Assembly: GCA_947447465.1 (NCBI GenBank)
Contig: CANFKE010000010.1
Coordinates: forward strand, 31,093-95,092
Origin: Chitinophagaceae bacterium
GTDB taxonomy: Bacteria > Bacteroidota > Bacteroidia > Chitinophagales > Chitinophagaceae
DNA length: 64,000 nucleotides
Reading direction: 5' to 3'
Positions 49,653-60,833 of the stretch are shown one piece after another. How positions within the stretch are numbered: position 1 is the first letter of the stretch; the number at the start of each line of letters is the position of its first letter. The notes under the pieces were generated by a model, which was not told where the DNA came from, did not search any database, and saw only the letters and a list, made by a program, of their open reading frames with translations. A program made the translations under genes and the position numbers.

Positions 49653-50759
49653 ATGCAGGAGGGGGCAGATATCAGGCAACGCAAGATCATCCACATTGAT
49701 ATGGATGCCTTTTATGCATCAGTAGAGCAAAGAGATAATCCTGACCTGCGAGGTAAACCAATTGTGGTAGGAGGGTCTACTGAAGGGCGGGGTGGAGTAG
49801 TGGCTACCGCCAGTTACGAGGCTCGTAAATTCGGGATCCGTTCAGCTATGCCTTCTAAAAGAGCTTTACAGTTATGTCCGCATGTATTGTTCATCAGGCC
49901 TCGTTTTTCTGCATATAAAGAGGTCTCCAATGGTCTCAGAGAGATATTCAGCCGTTATACCGATCTTATAGAACCCCTATCTCTTGATGAGGCCTATCTT
50001 GATGTAACTGAGGATAAACAAAATATCGGGTCAGCAATTGAAATCGCAAGACGAATCAAACAGGCTATCAAAGATGAGTTATACCTGACAGCTTCAGCCG
50101 GCGTATCAATCAATAAGTTTGTAGCTAAAATAGCCTCTGACCTTAATAAGCCCGATGGACTAACTTTCATTAGTCCTGCTCAGATAGAAAAATTTATGGA
50201 GGATCTACCGGTTGAAAAGTTCTTTGGCGTAGGACAGGTAACTGCGGCCAAGATGAAGAACATGGGATTGTACACCGGCGCCGATCTGAAACGACTGACA
50301 GAACAGGAATTAACTCATCGGTTTGGCAAAGTAGGAGGTTTCTATTACAAGATAGTAAGGGGTATAGATAACAGGCAGGTGCAGCCGCACAGGGAGACAA
50401 AATCTATGGGGGCAGAAGATACCTTTCCATATGACCTTACTACCATCGACGAAATGAGCGCAGAGCTGCAGAAAATAGCAGGGAATGTAGCCAACAGTTT
50501 GTTGCGGCATCAGCTGAAAGGCAGGACCATAACCCTTAAAGTAAAGTACAGCGACTTCAAACAAATAACCCGGAGCATGTCCTTTGGCAGGCCTGTTGCT
50601 GATTACGAAACTTTGTTTGATACAGCAGTTGACTTGTTGGTAAAAAGCGACATCACTGATAAAAAAGTAAGACTACTGGGTATATCTGTGTCGAACTTTG
50701 GTGAGAGCAGACAACAAGCTTTAAAAGGGAATAGTGTGCAGCTGGAGTTGTTTCCATAA
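49653..50759 (+). CDS. dinB: DNA polymerase IV
   Basis: IIHIDMDAFYASVEQRDNPDLRGKPIVVGG, SLDEAYLDVTED, SAGVSINKFVAKIASDLNKPDGL. Confidence 0.96.
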   Translation: MQEGADIRQRKIIHIDMDAFYASVEQRDNPDLRGKPIVVGGSTEGRGGVVATASYEARKFGIRSAMPSKRALQLCPHVLFIRPRFSAYKEVSNGLREIFSRYTDLIEPLSLDEAYLDVTEDKQNIGSAIEIARRIKQAIKDELYLTASAGVSINKFVAKIASDLNKPDGLTFISPAQIEKFMEDLPVEKFFGVGQVTAAKMKNMGLYTGADLKRLTEQELTHRFGKVGGFYYKIVRGIDNRQVQPHRETKSMGAEDTFPYDLTTIDEMSAELQKIAGNVANSLLRHQLKGRTITLKVKYSDFKQITRSMSFGRPVADYETLFDTAVDLLVKSDITDKKVRLLGISVSNFGESRQQALKGNSVQLELFP

Positions 50760-50785
50760 GCAATAACAACCAATTGGGAACCTGT

Positions 50786-51853
50786 CTATTTTTTGCGTGG
50801 TTTCACTGCAGAGTATTGTGTGTAGGTCTTTTTCAGTTTATAGTGGTTGTTTTCAAAGTGATATTGTTTTGTAATGCGAAACCCAAAACTATCTGCCGTT
50901 GCTGTCCGGCGGTAAGCTTCATCAGGTACGTCTATCGCAGTATCATAAATACCATCTGTAAATACCTGCCTGCAAAAGTCCCCCTCTGTTATAGTTTTTA
51001 GGTCGCTGAAGGTAAGAGTGTCTTTTTGCCGCTTAATAGCTGTCCCCCATTCGTTGCATGGCATACTCATATACCTCGATGAAGGTGTGTTCAGTAGTTC
51101 CCTGAATTGCCCGTCTATCAGACCATATAATATCAGGTGCCCCCATCCCGGACCGCCCGGATTGTAGCACTCTGTTCGCACTTCAACACCGTAATTGTTA
51201 TTACCCAGTTTTATAGGGTCAATATCGTGTGGCAGGTGCTGGTATGTACCCAGGCAACCGGCAAATAGTGTAAAGTTGGTAAGCCTCCATTTGTTGTCAT
51301 AGAGTTTGAACAAGGCCAGACTCATATCTGCACCCTTACAATTACCCATATACATTTCATCAAGGGAGCTTATATCATTCGTTTGGAAAGCCACCAATAC
51401 ATTGCGCTGCCCGCTGTCATCTTTAAAATACTTTACCTTAAATACTTCCGTAAGATTTCCATTTTTGCGAGGGAAAGAATGAGGATAGTCATCATCGACT
51501 TTCTTAATAGTGCAATCTTTGCACCGCCAGATAGCTATGCCTTCACCTAAATATGGGTGTCGCTCATCATCATGCACGTCATAGTGATTGCCCGGAAAGA
51601 TCTTAAATAGTGCTTCCTCTTCATTAAAAGGATCCTTACACTCCAGTCCTGTTAGGCCAAATTTATCAGCTGTAGTACACGGAACAAAATAATTCGGAGA
51701 CATCCAGTTAGAATCCACAACGTCTGTATCATTGAAGCTTCGCCTGCTCGAATGGTCAAATTTGTAGGCTTTCTTTTTGTGTGTTTGTGCTGTCGTATCA
51801 GCTAAGAGCAGCAACAGGCTCGAAAAGATAAATGCACCTACAGGGTACTTCAT
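50786..51853 (-). CDS. Hypothetical secreted protein
   Basis: Signal peptide and 355-aa intact ORF, no family recognised. Confidence 0.65.
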   Translation of the reverse strand: MKYPVGAFIFSSLLLLLADTTAQTHKKKAYKFDHSSRRSFNDTDVVDSNWMSPNYFVPCTTADKFGLTGLECKDPFNEEEALFKIFPGNHYDVHDDERHPYLGEGIAIWRCKDCTIKKVDDDYPHSFPRKNGNLTEVFKVKYFKDDSGQRNVLVAFQTNDISSLDEMYMGNCKGADMSLALFKLYDNKWRLTNFTLFAGCLGTYQHLPHDIDPIKLGNNNYGVEVRTECYNPGGPGWGHLILYGLIDGQFRELLNTPSSRYMSMPCNEWGTAIKRQKDTLTFSDLKTITEGDFCRQVFTDGIYDTAIDVPDEAYRRTATADSFGFRITKQYHFENNHYKLKKTYTQYSAVKPRKK

Positions 51854-51948
51854 TGTTAATGTTATTCAACTAAAGTTAAGCAGTTTTTCTGCGGATACAC
51901 AAAGAATTACTCACATACTTACAATATTCTTGGACGATATGCTACTTA

Positions 51949-52410
51949 CTACAGTCCCCACACCTCTATGATCTGTTGCGCATGTTCCTTACTTTTTACC
52001 TTCTCTATCACATGTACTATTTTCCCTTTTTCATTGATGAGGAAGGTAGTGCGCAGTACGCCCATATACTTCCGTCCATACATCGACTTCTCCGCCCATA
52101 CTCCGTAGGACTCTATTATTTTTTTATCAGTATCTACCAGTAATGGGAATTGCAAGGTATGTTTCAATTCGAATTTCTTGTGGCTTTTAGCATCATCAGG
52201 ACTAATACCCAGCACTATAACACCCTTTTCTTGTAATGCAGCAAAATTATCTCTCAGATTGCATGCTTCAACCGTACAGGTAGGAGTGCTGTCCTGAGGA
52301 TAAAAGTAAAGTGCTACCTTTTGACCTTTATAATCTTTTAGTGACACTTTATTCCCATTCTGATCAGTTGTAGTAAATGCCGGTGCCGTTACTCCTGCTT
52401 GCAATACCAT
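51949..52410 (-). CDS. bcp: Thioredoxin-dependent thiol peroxidase (peroxiredoxin)
   Basis: YFYPQDSTPTCTVEACNLRDNFAAL. Confidence 0.95.
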   Translation of the reverse strand: MVLQAGVTAPAFTTTDQNGNKVSLKDYKGQKVALYFYPQDSTPTCTVEACNLRDNFAALQEKGVIVLGISPDDAKSHKKFELKHTLQFPLLVDTDKKIIESYGVWAEKSMYGRKYMGVLRTTFLINEKGKIVHVIEKVKSKEHAQQIIEVWGL

Positions 52411-52413
52411 ATG

Positions 52414-54138
52414 TTATCTTGTAAAGGTTAATTTAAATACTCTTTCGTTACCATTCTCGTCTTCGGCCTTGAATACCAGTTGGTGTTTCCCTTTGCCGCA
52501 ATGTTCATCAAATTTATAAAAGAATGAGCTGCCGTGTTGCTCAAAGCATACCCACTTATCATCTATATACCCATTGAATATTTTTACAGAAGTTGTTGCG
52601 TCTTTTACAGTAAATAATATCTGCTTTGCTTTACTCAAATTAGCGCCATTTTTATGTGCAGTGGTAATGACTGGAGCGGTGGTATCTATGGCCAGCCAAT
52701 AAGTACCAAAGTTTCTTACTCCGGCTTTATACCACCCGTTATCATCTGCTTTTGCAACTCTTCCATCTTCATCTTTTCCGTCAGTATATTTCAATATTAC
52801 CTTACTTCTCAGTGCAAACGGTATCAATTTATTGGGCTTGATAGCCAGATCGAAATTATGATGCAATGGCACATAAGGGTAGTGGATGGCAAACTTGTCT
52901 GATAGTCCGTCACCGGCCATACGAGCTAATACAAAATGAATATCATCATATAACTGCCTTTCATCGAGTGAGAAGGAGAGGTCATTGTCTTTATAGTTAT
53001 TAGTTTTGTTTGCTGAAAAAAGTATGCCGGTGGGGTTTGCAGACTTCACGGCACCTAATCTTGTTGTTCTTAAATAAAAAGGCACTCTTGTTTCATTGTT
53101 TCGATCATCTGTAAGTACGATCTCGATCTTATGTGCCTTTCCGTCGCTAATGTCCAGCATCCCTCTATTCGCATTAAGCCCTGAAAAGATGCCATCTAAT
53201 CGGTTGCTGGGTAATTGAAACAGGCACTGGATCCATTTCTTATTAAGTTCCTTTGTTTTATAGTCGGCATAGGCATTGATGTAACGGGTCTCATCGTAGC
53301 CAATATCATCAAGGGTTACCTGCACTTGTAGTTTACCATCCATATACAGTTGAGCTGTGTAGAAAGTGAGGCTATTATCGCTGCCGTTCATAAAGTCGTC
53401 AGCATTTATGCCGATTCCAATGATGCCGGGAATGTTGGCAATGGCAGTATCAAGAAATCCTTTTAACGGCTTTGCAGCAATGTTGTTATTTGTAATTTTT
53501 AAAAACAGTGGCACTGACTCATATATGTTGCCGGTATCAATTGCAATTTCTCTTATTACCGGCGGTAGGTTATCAACTATGGTCAATCCGAATAATTCCG
53601 GATTAAGCGGATGTTCAGTCTTAGTATTCCTTATCTCAAAATGCAAATGAGGCGCTGTTGAAGCACCGGTGTTGCCCGACCATGCGATCTGGTCGCCCTT
53701 CTTTACAGGGAATTGAGATGGTGTAAGCTGCAGGTCCACATCCCACCTTTGTTTTTCATACTGCTTCTCTTTTACGTACTTCTGTATGGCAGGGCTAAAG
53801 TTATTCAAATGAGCGTACAGGGTAGTGTAGCCATTTGGATGTGTAATGTAGAGTCCGTGACCAAACCCACCTTTTTCCATTTTTATACGAGATACATAAC
53901 CGTCACCGGCTGCGTGTACGGGTTCGTTTTCTTTACCTTTTGTTTTTATGTCTATTCCACTATGGAAGTGTCCCGGCCTGCATTCGCCAAAGTTGCCGGC
54001 AAGAAAGATGGGGATATCCAATGGGTTCCTGAAGTAGTCTTGAGGATAAGCTGGAGTATTCTGCGTTGTGCCTTTCTGCGCCATAGCAAAAGCAGGCAAT
54101 AACAATAAGAATGAAAAAAAACGCTGTTGTATGGTCAT
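52414..54138 (-). CDS. M23 family metallopeptidase
   Basis: RPGHFHSGIDIKTKGKENEPVHAAGDGYVSRIK...GASTAPHLHFEIR. Confidence 0.93.
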   Translation of the reverse strand: MTIQQRFFSFLLLLPAFAMAQKGTTQNTPAYPQDYFRNPLDIPIFLAGNFGECRPGHFHSGIDIKTKGKENEPVHAAGDGYVSRIKMEKGGFGHGLYITHPNGYTTLYAHLNNFSPAIQKYVKEKQYEKQRWDVDLQLTPSQFPVKKGDQIAWSGNTGASTAPHLHFEIRNTKTEHPLNPELFGLTIVDNLPPVIREIAIDTGNIYESVPLFLKITNNNIAAKPLKGFLDTAIANIPGIIGIGINADDFMNGSDNSLTFYTAQLYMDGKLQVQVTLDDIGYDETRYINAYADYKTKELNKKWIQCLFQLPSNRLDGIFSGLNANRGMLDISDGKAHKIEIVLTDDRNNETRVPFYLRTTRLGAVKSANPTGILFSANKTNNYKDNDLSFSLDERQLYDDIHFVLARMAGDGLSDKFAIHYPYVPLHHNFDLAIKPNKLIPFALRSKVILKYTDGKDEDGRVAKADDNGWYKAGVRNFGTYWLAIDTTAPVITTAHKNGANLSKAKQILFTVKDATTSVKIFNGYIDDKWVCFEQHGSSFFYKFDEHCGKGKHQLVFKAEDENGNERVFKLTFTR

Positions 54139-54170
54139 GTCAGTATGGTCAATGATGTAATAATGCAGTC

Positions 54171-54920
54171 CTATAGCAACTTTGCTTGTATGCTGTTGAA
54201 CCTATTGAGGAAATCTTCCCTTGCTCCCCGAGACAAAGGTATCTCTACTTTATTTGACATAATTATAATGCCCGGAGCTTCATAACGAGCCACACAATTC
54301 AGATTGATGATATACGATCTATGTACATTGCAAAATGGCAAGCCATCCATAAGGTAATTAAATTTACCTATGTTATTAGAGCTTAGTATCTCACCGCTCT
54401 TGGTAACCACCTTTGTGTAGTTGGTAACTGCTTCCAGGAAAATGATCTCGTTGTAATCGTAATAATTGACCCCTTTACCATTGGGTACACCGATCTTGGA
54501 ATTGGCCAATTGTACGGGTGCACTTATATTATGTTTGGCACTTTTCTTATTCTTAATTCGTTCTATGGCTTTATCAACAGCTATACTCAATTCCTTGTCT
54601 CCTATTGGTTTTACAATATAACCGGTAGCTGAGTATTTAAATGCCTCCAAAGCATATTCGGTATATGCAGTAACGAATATGATCTCCATTTCATTATTGG
54701 GCAATAGTTTAAGAATATCCATGCCATTCTTGCCGCCAATAGATATATCCAGAAAGAGTATGTCGGCCTTTATTACCCGAAGTGCGTCCAGCCCGTCTTT
54801 CCACGACGTGTATGTACCCACGATCTCAATATTGTTATAGAGCCCTTTAATGCTTTCGGTCAACAATCCGATCGCATATTCTTCATCGTCGATTATAATA
54901 CAAGAAAAGGTATTGAACAT
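54171..54920 (-). CDS. LytTR family response regulator
   Basis: REC: IIIDDEEYAIGLL, LFLDISIGGKNGMD; LytTR: FCNVHRSYIINLNCVARYEA. Confidence 0.95.
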   Translation of the reverse strand: MFNTFSCIIIDDEEYAIGLLTESIKGLYNNIEIVGTYTSWKDGLDALRVIKADILFLDISIGGKNGMDILKLLPNNEMEIIFVTAYTEYALEAFKYSATGYIVKPIGDKELSIAVDKAIERIKNKKSAKHNISAPVQLANSKIGVPNGKGVNYYDYNEIIFLEAVTNYTKVVTKSGEILSSNNIGKFNYLMDGLPFCNVHRSYIINLNCVARYEAPGIIIMSNKVEIPLSRGAREDFLNRFNSIQAKLL

Positions 54921-57883
54921 TAGGATAGTGCTTTTATTCTCAGTTTTACAATTGTTCCGGTCAATGGTGTTTGCTTATCAATATACTCAATTTCGATCTT
55001 CATTTTTTCATATTTATTAAATATATCAATCAGATCTTTAATGAGCTCACTACCATAAGATTCTTCCTTCAGATAGTGTTCGCTATTGATGTGTTTAGAT
55101 TGTTGTCTGCCAATTCCATCATCTTCAATAGTACAAAGCAAAACGCCATCTTCCGTAAGTAATTTGAATTCTATAAGTAGGTTTCCTTTTTCCGTTTTGT
55201 GAAGTAAACCATGTGTGATGGCATTTTCCACAATTGGCTGTATCAACAAAGATGGTATGTTGGTATCAGGACTTACCGAATTGTCAACTACTATCTGAAA
55301 ATCAAATTTATTCTTAAATCTGGCTTGTTGCAATTGTATATAATTGGTCAGATTCTTTAGTTCCTCACCAATGGTCACTAATCTGTTTCTGGATGATTTT
55401 ATATAGGACCGAAGAAGGTGTGAAAACTTATAGATGTGATCATAAGCATCTTCTAGTTTTCCGGTCTTGATAAGATATAATGCTGCTGTAAGTGAGTTGA
55501 ATATAAAGTGTGGGTTGATCTGTGAATAGACCGACTTGAGTTCCAATTCTAGTTTGAGGTTCTTTTGAGCCTGATTTTTAGTAACAATTCGCTTTGTTAC
55601 CAGCACAATTATATAGATGGCACCTATGAATAAAATAAAGCTGCCTATCCATATTATTCTCATGGCAATTGTCTCCTCATACCATTCGGGGGCAGCGTAA
55701 ATGATAATAGTATTAATGTCGCTTCGCCATTGCTTGTCATAGGCTATAAGTTTAAGTGTATAATATTTGCCCGGGGTCAACTTTGGTAAGATCAACTCAT
55801 CATTATCCAGTTCTTGCCATATTTGTTGCTCCCCAACAATATTGTATTTGTACTTAATATTGCCATATCCTGTAGGCTTTATAACATCAAATTGCAGCTT
55901 CCTGTATTTCCTCTGTAGGCTAAGTGTGTAATTGGATCTGAGCCTGAACATGTTGCCATTATTGGTCACCGTCAGTTTATAATCGAGGAAGTGCTTCTTC
56001 AGGTTATTTTCATAATTGTTAAATTGAGGGATCGGTATCTTGAAAATTCCTTTATCGGTTTTAAGCAATACCTGATTTCCCGACACTTGCATGTCATAAA
56101 CAAATTTGTATTGAAGTCCTTTAAGGTTGGGGTAAACCACAGGTGAAGAGAACTCTCCCGGGCCTTCAATTTTGCTGAACAATATACCAAAGGCATCACT
56201 TGCAATGAGTATATCATGATGCAGATTCACTTTGGCATTATTCAGAATATAGTTATCAAACAATGTTCGGTACGGTTTCAGCAGATCGGATAGGCATATC
56301 AATCGCTCATTTTCCTGTATGATAATGTTACCGTACTGATTATCGACTATGATCTTTTTGATATTGTTGATCGTACGTTTTTCAAGAGCATCCCTGTCTA
56401 TTACAAAAACTATGTGATCATTTTTGTATAATAATATTCGTCTGTTGTTATAGACAATATATTGTTGTCTGATAGAATCATACACTATTCCATCATATCT
56501 GTTCTGCTCTATTCTGTTACTTATAAGTTTTCCGTCTTGTATGATAGTTTTTGTAAACCCCTTAATGTTAGAGATGCCTAACATGATGTTGTTGTCATAA
56601 ATAATTGCATCTTTTCCACCACCTAATCCCAGCTCTTTGGTTTCTAAGGTGTTGTTGTCAAGCTGATATGTATGCAGATTATTGAGTAAAATGGAATACT
56701 TAGCATTATAAGGTATTATTCTATAAGCCTCAGTTACGTTGATGTCTTTCTGCTTGACTACATTTCCATTAACGATCTTGTATAGTGTTCCTATTCCTTT
56801 ATTGTACCAAAAACAAATGCTGTCTGATATTGCACCAATACTTTTTGAATCATCTATATCCGTAAGTTTCTTTGTAAAGAAGCTATCGCTATCCTTCAGA
56901 AAAACAACACCTAGTACATTGGTCGCAAAGATCCTGTTCCAAAAGCTGTCATTGATCTCAAATGTTATTTTGGTTCCGTTCAGCCGCTCTACTCCCGAAT
57001 CAATAGCAATTGTTTTTATTATATTGGCTGTACTGTCAAAATAGAAAATATGATGGTCTGTTATAGCCTTTATGTTATTTCGGTGACCACCTACAAGTTT
57101 AATGTTACCGGTACTATCAGGTATGATTTTTCTATATGATTGGTCGGCAGGGTCTAATATTTCAATATAGTTCTTATTATATTCATAAGACATAAAGCAA
57201 CGCCCAATAGTACCATATCGTACATTTTGCATTCTGGGTAACAATGTATTTTCCGGCTTGTCATAGTTTTTAACCTTCCCTATTTTAGTTGCCTTTAACC
57301 CTTTTTCATTTACATCCAGTGAATAAAAATTACCATCATTACCAAAGGTGATGAGTTGGTCGTTTTTATCGATTCGTATGAGTTCTCCATAATCCGTTAT
57401 TTTTTGAGTATAGACTATGCTGTCATTTCTAATAAAGCAAAAAAGAACGTCAGGTTGATTGGTAAATGAACTGATAAATGCCAGGCCATCCTTATAATCG
57501 TACATACAATGAGGATAGAATACCCCAAGGCCTGGTGGAACAACTACGTTATGAGCTACATTATTATAGATGTAAGTAAGATTGTCGCTGATAGAGAATA
57601 ACCACATGCGACCTTTTTTATCTTCATAGAGGTTCCACGTATCCTTATTTATAAAGCCTTTATTCAGGTCGAACCCGGTAAGGTTATATCCGTTATACTT
57701 CACAACTCCCTTGTCAGTGGCGATCCATAAATAGCCGAGATGATCTACGGTAAGGTTATATACACTATTTGACGGAAGATCATTATATATATTCAGATTG
57801 AAACGAGACAGTTCCTGTCCTCTACTAATAGTAAAAGATAATAGAATATAACAGAACAGTATAGATGAGAGTGCTCGGGTCAA
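54920..57883 (-). CDS. Two-component-propeller sensor histidine kinase (Reg_prop/Y_Y_Y/His_kinase)
   Basis: SVYNLTVDHLGYLWIATDKGVVKYNG, Y_Y_Y-like region, TM, LELKSVYSQINPHFIFNSLTAALYLI. Confidence 0.93.
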   Translation of the reverse strand: MTRALSSILFCYILLSFTISRGQELSRFNLNIYNDLPSNSVYNLTVDHLGYLWIATDKGVVKYNGYNLTGFDLNKGFINKDTWNLYEDKKGRMWLFSISDNLTYIYNNVAHNVVVPPGLGVFYPHCMYDYKDGLAFISSFTNQPDVLFCFIRNDSIVYTQKITDYGELIRIDKNDQLITFGNDGNFYSLDVNEKGLKATKIGKVKNYDKPENTLLPRMQNVRYGTIGRCFMSYEYNKNYIEILDPADQSYRKIIPDSTGNIKLVGGHRNNIKAITDHHIFYFDSTANIIKTIAIDSGVERLNGTKITFEINDSFWNRIFATNVLGVVFLKDSDSFFTKKLTDIDDSKSIGAISDSICFWYNKGIGTLYKIVNGNVVKQKDINVTEAYRIIPYNAKYSILLNNLHTYQLDNNTLETKELGLGGGKDAIIYDNNIMLGISNIKGFTKTIIQDGKLISNRIEQNRYDGIVYDSIRQQYIVYNNRRILLYKNDHIVFVIDRDALEKRTINNIKKIIVDNQYGNIIIQENERLICLSDLLKPYRTLFDNYILNNAKVNLHHDILIASDAFGILFSKIEGPGEFSSPVVYPNLKGLQYKFVYDMQVSGNQVLLKTDKGIFKIPIPQFNNYENNLKKHFLDYKLTVTNNGNMFRLRSNYTLSLQRKYRKLQFDVIKPTGYGNIKYKYNIVGEQQIWQELDNDELILPKLTPGKYYTLKLIAYDKQWRSDINTIIIYAAPEWYEETIAMRIIWIGSFILFIGAIYIIVLVTKRIVTKNQAQKNLKLELELKSVYSQINPHFIFNSLTAALYLIKTGKLEDAYDHIYKFSHLLRSYIKSSRNRLVTIGEELKNLTNYIQLQQARFKNKFDFQIVVDNSVSPDTNIPSLLIQPIVENAITHGLLHKTEKGNLLIEFKLLTEDGVLLCTIEDDGIGRQQSKHINSEHYLKEESYGSELIKDLIDIFNKYEKMKIEIEYIDKQTPLTGTIVKLRIKALS

Positions 57884-58116
57884 AAAAAGGGTGTTTGGAT
57901 ATGGGTAGATTCATTACAAATCTACCTATTTGGTATGGAATCAGATAGAAAATCATTAAAAAATTAACCACAATGATTGCACATTGATAAATCGTATCCT
58001 GTCTGTAACAAGTTAAGTTAGGGTTAAAAAAACAGGCAGTTCACTTTTTGAATGGGTAAATGCTTTTAACTTCGCCACGAAATCTTTTATTTTAATAAAA
58101 AACAAATATAACTACT

Positions 58117-58893
58117 GTGAGAAGATCGGGTCTGTGGATAGGTTTGTTTCTTATTGCTACATTTTCAGCAAATGTGGTAAAAGCCGGTGAAACCGGTGGA
58201 GTAAATGACGAGATAAGGATACAGGAATACTTTCATACTGTTTATGAGCACATAGACTTCACCAATTCCGCCAAATTATCTTACGAGGTCTTTGCTAATG
58301 CATATAAGGGGTATCTCAATCTTAAAAACTCAGGATTGCTCAATACGGCTAAGGAGATCATCACTGTATGCGATTTCAATTTGCCCTCAACCGAAAAACG
58401 CCTTTGGGTCATCGACATATTATCGGGTAAAGTTCTTTTCAATACTCTTGTGGCACATGGAATGGGATCGGGCGATGAATATGCACGATCATTCTCCAAT
58501 GAAGAAAATTCACATCAGAGCAGCCTTGGTTTTTATGTGACTGGAGATACTTATAATGGGGAACATGGCTTGTCTTTAAAGCTCAATGGAATGGATTATG
58601 GTTTCAATGATGCTGCCATGAGCAGAGGAATTGTTGTACACGGTGCAAATTATGTGAGCGAAACCTACATTGCCGGTAATGCCAAATTGGGCCGTAGCTG
58701 GGGATGTCCTGCTGTACCCGACAAATTGAAACAAGCCATCATAAAGGTGATACAGGGTGGCACCTGTCTGTTTATTGCTCATTCAGACAATATGTATCTG
58801 CGCAGTGCCTACTGGCTGAATAAAAAAATTGACCATTTACCGGAAAATGCAGCAATGGCCAATATCAATTTCATGGAAGTATTGAAGCCATAA
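58117..58893 (+). CDS. Murein L,D-transpeptidase catalytic domain family protein
   Basis: GIVVHGANYVSETYIAGNAKLGRSWGCPAVPDK. Confidence 0.9.
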   Translation: MRRSGLWIGLFLIATFSANVVKAGETGGVNDEIRIQEYFHTVYEHIDFTNSAKLSYEVFANAYKGYLNLKNSGLLNTAKEIITVCDFNLPSTEKRLWVIDILSGKVLFNTLVAHGMGSGDEYARSFSNEENSHQSSLGFYVTGDTYNGEHGLSLKLNGMDYGFNDAAMSRGIVVHGANYVSETYIAGNAKLGRSWGCPAVPDKLKQAIIKVIQGGTCLFIAHSDNMYLRSAYWLNKKIDHLPENAAMANINFMEVLKP

Positions 58894-58907
58894 ATCGTAG
58901 TACAGTC

Positions 58908-60833
58908 TTACTTGACCAAGGTCACATCTCCTTTCATATAGGCTTCTTTACCAAAGCGGTCTATATAACCTATTTGCCAGTAATAAGTGCCTATGTCGCA
59001 CTGTTTGCGCTCGAATGTGCCATCCCATCCATCAGTGATATTGTGACTGAAATATACCATCTGTCCCCATCTGTTGTAAATACGGAAGAAGCTGATAGAT
59101 CTGTAACCGATAGCAACTGGCCTGAAAACATCATTCTTTCCGTCTCCATTAGGACTGAATGCGGTAGGGAGGAAGAATGCTGCCTGGTTCACTACCCAAA
59201 CCTGCACGGTATCATATCCCTCACATCCATAAGCACTCACTACTTTCAATATGTAGTTGTAAACACCGGTGTCGTGGTACACACCTAATGGGTCGCTGAT
59301 AGTCGGATTATTCAGATAAACAGATGGCGACCATAGGTAATTATTGCCTCCGGTGGCATTGAATTGCACACTTTCGCCTTTTACAATGATCGTATCATTG
59401 CCCGCCGATGGTTTAAAATTCTCTATCAATACCTGTCTGACAAATGTATCGACACAATTTTTGATATTCTTTGATATCAGTGTCACATTATATGTACCAC
59501 CGGAGCCATAAATATGAACAGGATTCTGGTCGGTGGATAAAATACCATCTCCAAAATTCCATGACCAGTCAGTTACCGGTTTTATTGTGGTCTGCGATTT
59601 ATCTGTAAAGTAGATAGGTAGTCCAGGGCACTGTGTACCACTATCGATATATGAAGTATGAAATTTCGGAAAGACCTTCACAAAACGGGTGATACTATCC
59701 GGGCATGTGGAATTAGGATTCACCACAAGTTTCACTGTATAAATACCGGTATCGGGGTAGCTGTAGGTGGGTTGAGCAATATTTGAAGTGTCATCTGTCC
59801 GGGAAAGTACTCCGAAATCCCAGTGGTAAGAAAAACCACCTGTGCTGCAATTGATAAAATTCACATTAAAGCTATCGCACTCTACAATGTAGGTATTGAT
59901 ATCTGTAGAGAATTGGGGAATGCAGGCTACGACCACTTTAGAGCAGTCCGTCACAACAAACTGAAATTCTCTTTTGAGGGTATTGATCATTTTATGATTC
60001 CTCCACTCATGACAGCAAACGGTTACCAGATAACGCCCGATCCTGTTGGGTGTTCCTGTTATGATACCGGTGTTAGGGTCTATCTGCATGACCGGGAATC
60101 CTGTAAAAGGTACGTCGGGTGAGTAGGGTGGTGTCCTATAGGTAACATCAGCATATGGCGGTGCCACAGGGATGGGGCGCACAGAGTCTGAACTGGCACC
60201 TTCTACAGCAGAACAAAATTCATAACTCAGCGAATCGCCATCAATATCAAATGCAGAGTTGTCATAATATAACGGGTTATTGACACAGATGATCTGCGGA
60301 GGAAAATTTTTGAAAACAGCACTATTGTTGGTTGGCGCAAGGCTACGGGGTGGGATCGTACAGAAATAGGTAGCTCCTTTGCCTCCAGGATCCACAATAT
60401 TGGCTATCTGACCATTACGACAGCAGCGCTGATAAGCGATCACATAACCGCTGTCATTGAAGGGCAGCGTAAATACTTTTCTGAATGTTTTTCGTAGCAA
60501 GCACACCTGTGGTATGTTACTCACACATGCATTGGTGAAATTGGCAGGTACATTTATGGACGTATCAAAGAAAACATTTACATCCAGAGCTACCATTGCG
60601 CCGGTCTGCAGGCTGTATGCCGCCAATCTCGCCGGATTATCATCTGCTATCGCATCAGGCGAACCGTTCTGACAATCTTCATAAATGGCCAGTGTTATCT
60701 GGTATTGGTTGCCACCTGCTACTGCTCCTATGAACTTATAAGTTACCTCTCCTCCCACAATATGTGAGGCCATTGCGCGGGTGCCGGGCAATAACAATAA
60801 AAGGATTAATATCTTATAGATCCATCTTTTCAT
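58908..60833 (-). CDS. T9SS type B sorted PKD-domain surface protein
   Basis: ASHIVGGEVTYKF N-terminal module, PKD WDFG/WSWNFGDGILSTDQNPVHIY, C-term LPTAFSPNGDGKNDVFRP..YNRWGQMVY. Confidence 0.93.
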   Translation of the reverse strand: MKRWIYKILILLLLLPGTRAMASHIVGGEVTYKFIGAVAGGNQYQITLAIYEDCQNGSPDAIADDNPARLAAYSLQTGAMVALDVNVFFDTSINVPANFTNACVSNIPQVCLLRKTFRKVFTLPFNDSGYVIAYQRCCRNGQIANIVDPGGKGATYFCTIPPRSLAPTNNSAVFKNFPPQIICVNNPLYYDNSAFDIDGDSLSYEFCSAVEGASSDSVRPIPVAPPYADVTYRTPPYSPDVPFTGFPVMQIDPNTGIITGTPNRIGRYLVTVCCHEWRNHKMINTLKREFQFVVTDCSKVVVACIPQFSTDINTYIVECDSFNVNFINCSTGGFSYHWDFGVLSRTDDTSNIAQPTYSYPDTGIYTVKLVVNPNSTCPDSITRFVKVFPKFHTSYIDSGTQCPGLPIYFTDKSQTTIKPVTDWSWNFGDGILSTDQNPVHIYGSGGTYNVTLISKNIKNCVDTFVRQVLIENFKPSAGNDTIIVKGESVQFNATGGNNYLWSPSVYLNNPTISDPLGVYHDTGVYNYILKVVSAYGCEGYDTVQVWVVNQAAFFLPTAFSPNGDGKNDVFRPVAIGYRSISFFRIYNRWGQMVYFSHNITDGWDGTFERKQCDIGTYYWQIGYIDRFGKEAYMKGDVTLVK

